Shown: piece after piece, positions 1-8,074 of the stretch
Position numbering within the stretch: position 1 is the first letter of the stretch
Layout of the letters: each line of letters begins with the position of its first letter
Source of the DNA: Chlamydomonas sphaeroides
Lineage: Eukaryota; Chlorophyta; Chlorophyceae; Chlamydomonadales; Chlamydomonadaceae
Assembly (NCBI GenBank): GCA_001662425.1
Contig: BDDC01001238.1
Span: forward strand, 1 to 21,885
Direction: 5' to 3'
Length of the DNA: 21,885 nt
Made by a program: the position numbers and the translations under genes
The notes under the pieces: generated by a model
Told to the model about the DNA's origin: nothing
Seen by the model: the letters and a program-made list of their open reading frames with translations, nothing else
The model's database searches: none

Positions 1-151
1 CCGCCCAGCCGTGCCCTCCCCGCCCAGCCGTGCCCTCCCCACCCAGCCGTGCCCTCCCCGCCCGGCCGTGACCTCCCCGCCCAGCCGCGCCCTCCCCGCC
101 CAGCCGCGCCCTCCCCGCCCAGCCGCGCCCTCCCCGCCCAGCCGTGCCCTC
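1..151. repeat. 19-base minisatellite inside an intron
   Basis: About eight head-to-tail copies of a 19-base C-rich unit (cccgcccagccgtgccctc) with a few substitutions such as tgacctc and cgcgccctc. The array runs from the window edge to about 151 and may extend beyond it. It lies in the intron that ends at the CAG acceptor just before 269, so it probably adds to that intron's pyrimidine-rich 3' half. Unit length and copy boundaries are read directly from the sequence. Confidence 0.9.
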
Positions 152-268
152 CCAGGCTGCCGGGCCGGCCCTCTGGCCCCCCCCCCGATTCCGCTGTGCC
201 TCTGAGCAATGCCGTCCCCGCCTGCTTGCCTGCCTGCCCGGCGCTCTTCCCCAATGCCGCCGCCCCAG

Positions 269-975
269 ACGACAAGGGCAGGCTGCAGCCGCACCTGGAG
301 TGGATCCGCAAGGCCTCGGCCCGCATCTGGCGCGGCTCGTACAAGAACGAGGATTGGCGCCACCTGGGCCGGGGCGCCTGGGAGCCCAAGCTGCCCGGTG
401 GCAAGGGCCGCAGGCGTGCAGGCGGCAGCGGCGGAGGAGCGGCGGGCGTAGCCGCGGCGGGAGGAGGAGGCGGCGGGGGGTCGCGCAGCAGCGGCCTGCC
501 AAAGCAGCGGACGGCGACGCGGCCGCCGCGCAAGCGGCGGCGGAACAGCTGTGAGCGCGGCGCGGGCCGGCGGGGCCTGGGCCGGCGGGGCAGGGGCAGG
601 GGCTGGCGCCTGCCGGGCAGGGACTGGCGCCTGCCGGGGCTGGGGCCGGCGGGGCAGGGGTGGGGTATGGTGACGAGGGCCAGAGTGGGCTGTCAGCGGG
701 TGGCGGCAATGGGCTGTGCGCCCCGCCTGGACCCGTGCCCTATGCTGGCGTTGCTGGGGGCCGCTTGTGGTCTGCTCAAGGGCTAGGAGTACCACGGCTG
801 AACGTGTGCCCCCTGGCCCTGCCGCCCTTGCTCCCGCAGCGGACTCGGAGTCTGAGTCGCAAGACGAGGAGGAGGAGGAGGAGGGCGGCGCCCCGGGCGG
901 TGACAGCTCCTCGCACGGGGACGACGATCACGAAGAGGAGGAGGAAGAGGAGGAGGAGCAGGAGGAGGAGGAAGA

Positions 976-1011
<36 letters not shown>

Positions 1012-3984
1012 CGAGGAGGACGAGGACGAGGACGAGGAGGAGGCGCAACGGCGGCGGCGGCACGGGGGCCGCACGGCGCAGACGCGGCAGGCGCAGCCGG
1101 CGTCGCGGCGCAGCAGCCGAGACGAGGACGCAGGTGCGGCGGTGCGAGGTCGGGGGCGGGCGTGAATGAGCTGCTGAGGACATGTGGGTCGGGGGCTGCT
1201 GGCACGGCTACCGCTGCCGGGACCGTCGCTTCAGCCAGGTCATTAGGATCAGGCCAGGTGGGCTTTGGGGCCCCGCGCCCTGTGCATGTGTCTTGCCTGC
1301 TTGCTCCGCTGGGCGACGGCCCCGCAGCCGCCTAACAGCGCCTAGCGGGCGGGGTTAGGATGTTTGGCATGTGGGTCGGCCCTTGGCGGTGTGTGGCACA
1401 TGGGAGCTGTGCTCACACTGTGGTACTCTATTTCGGCCCTCAAAATTGATCACACCGATATGGGCCACTGGTTGCACTTGAGGTGCACTCCAGGGTGCGG
1501 GGCCCTCCTGTCCGCCTGCAGCTGGCGCCTTGCGGGAGCGGGAACCGTGCGCTACCCAGCGACACGCCGCGTGACCCGAGCCGCGCCCCGCCCAATCCAC
1601 AGGCGTCAAAGCCAAGTCCGGTGGCGGCGGCGGCGGCGGCGGCAGCAGCAAATCGGATCGTGGCGGCGGCAGCAGCAAAGGGGACCGCAGCGGCGGCAGG
1701 AAAGGAGACCGTGTCGGCGGCAGCAGCAAAGGAGACCGCGGCGACGTCGGCGAGCGGTCCGGCAAGAGCCGCGACCGCGAGCAGCGGCCAGAGCGCGTTC
1801 GGGACCGCAAACGGGACCGGGACCGGGAACGCAACCGAGACCGCCAGAAGGAGCGGGAGCGGAAGCGGGAGCGAGAGCGAGAGCGGGAGCGGGAGGCGGC
1901 GGCGCAGGAGCTGGAGCGGGAACGGAACCGCAAGCGGCCGCCGTCGCGGCCGCCGTCGGCGCCCCGGGCCCCCGCCGGGGAGGACGAAGCCGTGTCGCCA
2001 CGGCCAGCTGCCGTGTCGGCGGCGGCCGCTGCGGCTCCGATGCCGCAGCCCAAGCCCGAGCCGGTTGCGGCGGCGCCGCCTTCGCCGCCGCCACGCGCGC
2101 CGCCGCCCCCCGACGTGGGCGCCGCGGCGGTTGCGGATGAGCAGGCATCCGAGCACTCGCCAGACGATGTGGCCGAGTCGCCGGGAGGCTTTCTGTGCGA
2201 CCAGTTTTCGACGCGCTGCTCACCATCGGACGACGACGGTGGCGACGGCGGCCGCGGCGGCGGATCCGGATCCGGGAACGGCGAGCCGCCGTACGATCCG
2301 CTGGCGCGCTGGTTTGCGGCGCACTACGGACAGCTGCAGGCCGCGGGTGGGTGGGGTCTAAGGGATGGATAGAGCCAGTGGGGATACAAGGTGCCGGTAG
2401 AGGTGGCCTGTGGGGCGGAGGCTTGAGGTACCTTAGGGCAAGGACTGTAGGGCCTGCGGTCTGATCCAAAAGCGGGGCCTGCGCCTTGGGCATGAGGTCT
2501 TCTTTTCTGAGCGCCTGCGCCGTCCCGCAGTAGTAATTGCGTTGCTATGCGAGCTCGCCTGCCTGCCCTCAACCAGCTCCGCACCTTGCCCCGGCCCCTT
2601 GTCGCAAGCAACGAACCAATCGCTGCCCCGACCCCTGGGCCCTTGTTCCCCTGCAGGCACGCTGTCGCTGCTGCCCGGCGGCATGTACGAATGCGGCCGC
2701 CTGCCGGCAGGGTTCCTGCTGGACGCAGCCACGTCACTCATCGTGCCCGACCCAGCCGCCGCCAGCGGCGAAGCAGGCCCCACTGGGCGCGGCGGCGCCG
2801 CCGGCACAGGAGGGCATGCCGTCGGCGCTGCCGCGGGGCAGTCGGTAACTGCTGCGGTTGGCAGGTCTGCGGCCGCGTCGCCGGTGCCGCTGGGCGGCGG
2901 CGCGACGGGGTCGTCGGCGCCGCCGGGCGAGCACCCAGCGGCAGCGGCGCCGCCGCTGACGCACCGCCGGTCAAACGACGGCGGCGGCGGCGGCGGTGCA
3001 CCCCGTGGCGGGACGTCGACGGTGCCGCCGCAGCGGCAGCTGCACAAGCAGACCAGCGGCGGCAGCAGCAACGGTCGGGACCGGGAGCCCGGCGGCGGCG
3101 GCGCCGGCGGCCTACCGCCTCGTGACGGCGCCTCGACGTCGCCGACGGGGGGGACGCTGGCTGGACACAAGCGGTTCGCCGCTGGCGACGCTGACGGCGC
3201 CGCTGCAGCGGCTGCGGCGCACGCCGCTAAGAAGCTGAAACGTGCGGTCATCATCTCGGAGAGCGAGGACGACGAGGGCGATGCGCCGCCGCCGCCGCCG
3301 CCACCGCCACCGACGGCCCTCCTGCCACCGCCGCCGCCGCCCAGCCGGGCTGCAGCGCCGACGGCGCCGTCAGCGCCGCCGCCTTCGCAAGCAAAGCTCG
3401 AATTGGCGCCCGGCCGAGCCGCGGGTGCAGCAGCACCGCCAGGCGGCACCCTTGCATCCGGTACCCCGCCCACTGCCGCCGGCGGCTCAGCGGGGCCCGG
3501 CGGCCGGCACGCCAGCGGCAGCGCAGCCGACGCGGCCGGCGTCAGTGCGCCTCAGCGTCCTGCGGCCTCGTCAGCGGCGGCGCCCGGAGGTGGTGGGGCA
3601 GGGGGCTCGGGTAGGACGGCGGCGGCCTCGGGCGCAGGCTCCGGCACTGGTGGCTTAGCGCAGGACAGGTCTGCCCGCAGCGGCGGCGGCGCCGCGCCAG
3701 CCTCCGCTGCTGGCAGCGCGCCTGCCAGCGGCGGCGGCGTGGCAGGCGGAGACCGGGGCACCAGCGGCCGGGACGCACGCGAGGGTGGCAGGGGCGACGC
3801 GCGGGAAGGGTCACGTGAGGGCGGCAAGCCGGAGGGGCGGTCGGAGGGCGGCGTGCGGGAGGCGGCGGCGCCGCCACCACCACCGCCGCCGCCGCCGCCT
3901 CCACCGCTCACGGCGACAGCCCGGCGTGAGTTACACAGCTCGTCGCGGCCGAGAGCCGTCACGACAATGGACGCGGACTTGTAG
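269..3984 (+). CDS. Nuclear-type low-complexity acidic/basic protein, 3' part (5' end outside window)
   Basis: Four exons join in phase: 269-550, 840-1133, 1603-2346 and 2657-3984 (stop TAG). They give 881 residues of the C-terminal part; the start is upstream. I do not recognise the family. Exon 1 has the only ordinary-looking segment, LQPHLEWIRKASARIWRGSY followed by KNEDWRHLGRGAW, then Gly-rich and Arg-rich sequence ending PPRKRRRNS. Exon 2 opens SDSESESQDEEE and is dominated by a roughly 40-residue Glu/Asp run. Exon 3 has four K(S/G)DR units in Gly/Ser context, then an Arg-Asp/Arg-Glu tract (about residues 248-292), Pro/Ala sequence and LARWFAAHYGQLQAAG. Exon 4 starts TLSLLPGGMYECGRL and carries a basic patch, KKLKRAV, followed by ISESEDDEGD, resembling a nuclear localisation signal beside casein-kinase-2-type sites. 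This composition suggests a chromatin or RNA-processing protein (inference). All introns are phase 1. A TGTAA poly(A) signal follows at 4041. Confidence 0.7.
925..1045 (+). repeat. GAG/GAA tract encoding a poly-acidic run
   Basis: A purine-only stretch of GAG, GAA and GAC codons inside exon 2 of the first gene. It encodes about 40 nearly uninterrupted Glu/Asp residues, with one Gln. The mix of GAG and GAA shows it is not a pure trinucleotide expansion. The complementary strand reads as poly-Leu or poly-Pro, which gives long but meaningless antisense ORFs. Confidence 0.85.
1422..1456 (+). repeat. Dispersed 35-base repeat, copy 1 (intronic)
   Basis: This stretch starts ggtactctatttcggccct and matches 7294-7328 at 29 of 35 positions without gaps, in the same orientation. 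It lies in the 469-base intron 1134-1602 of the first gene, in a patch less GC-rich than its surroundings. Flanking sequence does not align beyond the core by eye. It may be the remnant of a dispersed element such as a small non-autonomous transposon. Confidence 0.55.
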
Positions 3985-4040
3985 GCGTGGGGTCGTTTTC
4001 GCCGCGTGAGCGGGTGCGGTCAGGCGCGCCTGGCACATGG

Positions 4041-4045
4041 TGTAA
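4041..4045 (+). terminator. TGTAA polyadenylation signal
   Basis: TGTAA, the known poly(A) signal of volvocine algae, begins 57 bases after the stop codon at 3982-3984. Cleavage would be expected roughly 10-20 bases downstream. The distance is short for an algal 3' UTR but possible. A second, weaker option is TTTGTAAAG at about 4420. Confidence 0.6.
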
Positions 4046-4076
4046 ACTCGAGATTATGGGCTCACATGCTCCCCAA

Positions 4077-4292
4077 GTGCCGCGACGCAATAACAGGAAA
4101 ACGCGGAAAACAGGGTTGACGGACACGCGGGCGGTGCGTGTCCGACTTGGCGACTTGCAGTTGCCCTGGTCGCATTGCCCAATCATCTCGCTACTACGGT
4201 GCCCGCGTCGCAAATCATGGCGGCAGGATGCGAAATAGCAGAGGGGCGGACACGCGGATGGTGCACGTCCGACTTTGCGACTTGCAGCTGCC
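4077..4292 (+). repeat. Diverged tandem duplication, period about 127 bases
   Basis: 4121-4165 and 4248-4292 match at 39 of 45 positions (core ccgactt, then gcgacttgcag). Upstream flanks (from 4077 and about 4199) also align loosely around gtgcc and gcg-cgcaa, so the duplicated unit probably covers the whole period. In the first copy, GGACACGC and its reverse complement GCGTGTCC flank a 7-base spacer, forming a short hairpin. The second copy has lost two of those pairs. Confidence 0.75.
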
Positions 4293-4462
4293 GCGGCCCT
4301 GCACTCCCCATTCCTTTCATCTAAACATTGCCCTTGTGTTGACCAAGGCTGGGTGTATCAACCCACACGCCTGGGTGTGAAACCGACGCGCCCGACCTAA
4401 GGCATGATAGTCGAACACCCTTTGTAAAGAGAGCAAATTGGAACGCTCAATCTTTATCGGCG

Positions 4463-4470
4463 CATATATG
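4463..4470 (+). promoter_or_regulatory. TATA-like element of the small secreted gene
   Basis: CATATATG lies about 120 bases upstream of the ATG at 4585. This spacing would give a 5' leader of roughly 90 bases if transcription starts about 30 bases downstream. The leader immediately before the ATG is A-rich (aaacacaaacaaac), a favourable initiation context. The assignment rests only on sequence and position. Confidence 0.4.
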
Positions 4471-4584
4471 TAGTGCTCGTAGCGGCATGTAGTAGGAGCT
4501 GGACCCACGAGCATTGGCGTCCAACCTTCGCGTTCCGTGTCCTTGCGACACCTTACCCTTGGCGTCCACTAAACACAAACAAAC

Positions 4585-6019
4585 ATGCCACCCACAATGT
4601 CATCCGTCCACGCTGCAGTCACCTCTGCCCTGACCATTATATTGCTCGGCTTTCTACAGCGAGTTCACGGGGGTGAGCCTGCAGCAGCTTTCAGTCCTTC
4701 AGCAATAGTGCCTTGACCTCATGCATTCTGCTCGCAGGTGCGCTGGTTTGCAGCGCGCAATTCTTTACTTCTTCCAACTATGTCGATGAGGTTGCGCATA
4801 TCACGCTCTCGCCGCACACGACGGAGCTTGACGTCGCAACCGCGGCTTCCACAGTGGTGGGTTTGATTTGACAAGCGTTATGACAAACACTGCTCGGCCA
4901 TCCGGCGTTTCGCCCTGCGCGACGCTCCACGTTCCACGCGCTGCTCGCCCTCCTCAACCTCGTGCAGGTGCCGGACCTGCAGAGCCTCATCGCCGCGGGC
5001 CGGGCCAAGACAGTCACCGCCACGAGCCGGCAGGGCGTCCTCGCCGGCAGCGACCATGTCGACACCCGCTCCGTGGAGTCTATCCACCTGCTCTGCATTT
5101 GCCTCAAGCAAGACTGTAACGACGAGTTTACGTAAGCCTCCTTCACCTAACCGCGCACCTGCCGCACCCCTACCCCCGGCTAGCAGCCCAGAAGCTCCCA
5201 TCCATCTGCGGACATCTGCCCCCAGCTTCTGGCAACCGCTGACCTGTCCATTGCGCCTTGCCTTGTCGCCTCGGCTTCGCACGCCTCGCCTCGCAGGAAG
5301 GTGACGCTGCGGCTCTACAGCGACCCGTTCCACAAGGCCACCCGCGGCGGGCCGCACCAAGACCTGCACTGCACCCCGCTCGGCGGAAGCGAGCTGCGCC
5401 GCTGCGCCACGGGGCTGCGACTGCCTCAGGTGCGGTCCCTGCCTGAGGCCTCGGTGTACCGTAAACACATGCAGTCCGTCACAACAAGTCCCGATCCTGA
5501 GCCTGGTCCTAGTGCGCCAGCTAGCGTCGCGAAGGGCGCAGCTAGGCGCGTGGCAGCTGCTGGAACAGAGGTCACGCCAGAGTTACTCGAGGAGTGGGGC
5601 TCTGTCGGCGCTGACTACGGCAGCACGCATGAGCACGCGGCACAAATCCTGTGCACGATTGATTACCTCCGCTCCCCCATCCCCGTGCAGTTGGTCGAAA
5701 GCCAGCCGTTGGGCGCGCTGGCGTTCCTGTACGACATGGACCTGTACGAGCCGCCAGGTACGACGATGGCTGTTTTGCAGATTACCGGGATCCGTACACG
5801 GTGCCGCAGCGCCGCAGTGTCTCGCCGGTTGGCCATTCAAGCCATTGAAGATGACGTCCATTGCGGCTGTGGGGGTCCACGGCGAATCAACCGTACACAG
5901 CGCGCAGCACGTCTGACCCGTCGTGCTCTGCCGATGGCGCTGCTTCATGTGTGCCCACCACAGTGACAGTCGGACCCGAGCCGCTGACGGTGGACAGCGC
6001 TACGGCGGCCGCCGCATGA
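4585..6019 (+). CDS. Small secreted or membrane-inserted protein, family unknown, 3' end uncertain
   Basis: The best model has five exons, 4585-4672, 4738-4856, 4968-5131, 5297-5757 and 5964-6019, giving 295 residues; phases match at every junction. The protein begins with a hydrophobic segment (ALTIILLGFLQRVHG, about residues 15-29) that fits a signal peptide. Exon 2 continues GALVCSAQFFTSSNYVDEVA. Exons 3-4 join across an intron as SIHLLCICLKQDCNDEFT plus KVTLRLYSDPFHKAT, which has good coding character and several Cys. The second half contains EWGSVGADYGSTHEHAAQIL and LGALAFLYDMDLYEPP. I recognise no family. The end is unsettled. A normal intron (5758-5963) gives a short tail VTVGPEPLTVDSATAAAA. 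An acceptor at 6204/6205 would instead join a Cys-containing exon running to 6585. Reading through 5757 stops at 5966. Exons 1-4 are firmer than exon 5. No TGTAA lies close downstream. Confidence 0.5.
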
Positions 6020-8074
6020 GGGCCCATCCACCGCCACCCACCACTGGGATGGAGCCCCCAGCCTGAGGAGACGCACACAGCCCATGCGGCCGGCAACCAC
6101 GAACGGCAGCTGGGCGCTACTAAATGACATGCCGACGCATTCTTATGACCGAGTGGTTGGTGTTTACATCTTCTTTTTACGCGCGGTGGTCTTCTTCTTT
6201 TTCAGGCGCCCGTGGGCGCAGCGGGGGTCAGCCGGTGCTATGGTGCGACATGTGCGGCAGTGGCAGCAAGCAAGGCACGGGTGCTTGCCTGCGGATCGCT
6301 GCAGCCATGCCCGCTAGCTCGATGGTGTTCTGCCATGGCCGCGACCGCCAAGCGGCTCGCATGGCTGACGGGCTCGTAGGGATGCAGTCACCTCGCCGTC
6401 GGGGTGCAGCACGGGTACGCGGAGCGGCCACCGCTGATTCATGCTGGGAGCGTGGGTGGGATGCCGAAGTGCCGTGGCCACGACGGGTAGGCGGCTCGCG
6501 CGGCTGTGGGGCGGGCGCTCGAGTAGTGTTTAGCTGTTTGGGAACGGGGGGCAAGGGCCGCCATGGCCTTCGCATCGGATGTTGAGGCGACTAGCAGGAG
6601 ATGCATCGCTGCGCAGGACGGGACGCTCGAAGGCGGGAGGCGCGCTCTAGTGCTCTAGGCGGGAGGCGCGGCCTTGGCCGCAGACGTGCCTGGGGGGGCA
6701 AGAAGTGAGTTTGATTGTTAGGCTTTGGAAGCGTCGCCGTGCAGGGCAACTGCTGCTGATTGTTTGTCGTACATACATTGATCCCATAGTCGTGCCTCTC
6801 CATCTTGCCGCGCCAGGGCGGCTTGCTAATGCGCGCGCCGCCCGGTACGCTGCGGGCACCGGTAGCCGGTGTGGGGGTTGGTGTGTTGGTGGCCCAGACC
6901 TCGCCATGGCGTATGCATGGATGCGTCGCGGGGGGGAGAGCTGTGCAGCGCATCGGCACCCGGCTTTGGCGCCGGCAGTAGGTCCCAGCCGAACACGGGC
7001 CAGGCGGTGCTTGGCTGGTCGTGTGGAGGAAGCTGGCCCGTGGCCGTCTCAACCCACAGCTAGCTAGCGTGGCGATGCGCATCGCCGTCTGGCTGGGCGT
7101 GTAACATCTCCAGAGAGTACAGTTTGCCACCGCGAACCGAGCCCGTACGAACCGGGGTTCGAATGACCGGGGGACTCACAGGCCGCGCATCGCAGGCGGT
7201 GGTTCTTCCACGCTGGTATGAAGGGCACTCGACGTGCGCCCACGCATCGGCCGTCACTTTCCGCCCCACACACGCGCGCGCCGCGTACAGGATGGTACTC
7301 TGTTTCGGCCCTAGAAGTTGAACACACTAACACCGGCGCCACCCTCACCCACACGAACGCTACCAGTGACGCATCGAGGACAGAGGTAGAGGGACAGACG
7401 TCAACGAGTGTCGACCCAGGGTTGCGACGTCCATGGAGGAAATGAGCCGCGGGGCTCCATAGAAGCGCCTTCGGGTGGGCTAGCCGGGGCAACCTAGGAC
7501 TTATCAATTAATCGCTTTGCCCCAGCAGCGCCAGAGCAGCACCACAGCACAGAACACACGCCAGTCCGAGGGCTAGGCTGCATCCACGCACAAACGCTAA
7601 TGCCGTTGACGCCACACGACCGCTAGATGCCGCGCAGGCCGCCAGCCGTGTCCAGGGGGCGGTCAGCAGGCAGTAACAACAATGGAACCCCAGCCCCAGG
7701 CGGCACCACCGCATCTGCCAGCCACATAGCCGCGTTGCCGTCATCCAACCACCTTCATCGGTACCCGTACCCCCTGCCGTAACGCCGACGTGCTGCGAGC
7801 CAACACCAAATCATTGGAAGTCAACCCCACTCTCACCCGGCTACACAGGCTCGCTAGCGCGTCAGCACCCATCCCCATCCAGCCTGCCAGCTGCAAGCAG
7901 CGGTCAATCAACACGCGTCACACGCTTAGCAGACCAGCAGGCCCAGGCAGCATCGCGGCCATTTACTTTCAAACAAAACGCATCGCGGCCGCCAACGCAA
8001 GCTCGGGTTATGTGAGCGACTGCCGCACCGTTGGCCATTGTCCGGTCCGATCCGACCTAGCGAGCTAAAGTCCG
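6020..8074. other. Gene-poor region between convergent genes
   Basis: About 2 kb between the plus-strand gene ending near 6019 and the minus-strand stop at 8075. I find no reading frame with convincing coding character; the open frames here are short and of mixed composition. It holds a strong pyrimidine-rich acceptor-like site ending near 6205 (see findings), copy 2 of a dispersed repeat (7294-7328), and presumably the 3' UTRs of both neighbours. A TGTAA at about 7100 on the plus strand is far from any stop codon. Confidence 0.5.
7294..7328 (+). repeat. Dispersed 35-base repeat, copy 2 (intergenic)
   Basis: This stretch starts ggtactctgtttcggccct and matches the intronic copy at 1422-1456 at 29 of 35 positions in the same orientation. 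It is flanked by AC-rich sequence (acacactaacac). No terminal inverted repeats or target-site duplications are evident by eye. Confidence 0.5.

Larger units (their letters stand above)
3985..4584. other. Intergenic region between two plus-strand genes
   Basis: This 600-base stretch holds the 3' flank of the first gene, with a TGTAA signal at 4041, a diverged tandem duplication (about 4077-4292) and the presumed promoter of the next gene, with a TATA-like element near 4463. It is visibly richer in A/T than the exons on either side. No ORF in it has plausible coding character. Confidence 0.6.

Noticed and set aside
2433..3473. 346-codon minus-strand frame
   Set aside because: Antisense of the last exon of the first gene; proline/glycine-rich shadow without flanking splice signals.
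4585..5757. Relationship of the small secreted gene to the gamete-fusion family HAP2/GCS1
   Set aside because: The signal peptide and Cys-containing start prompted the idea, but the spliced sequence shows none of the expected conserved HAP2 core and is too short.
7156..7164. GGTTCGAAT resembling a tRNA T-arm/B box
   Set aside because: No matching A box, no acceptor stem and no anticodon arm can be folded around it on either strand.
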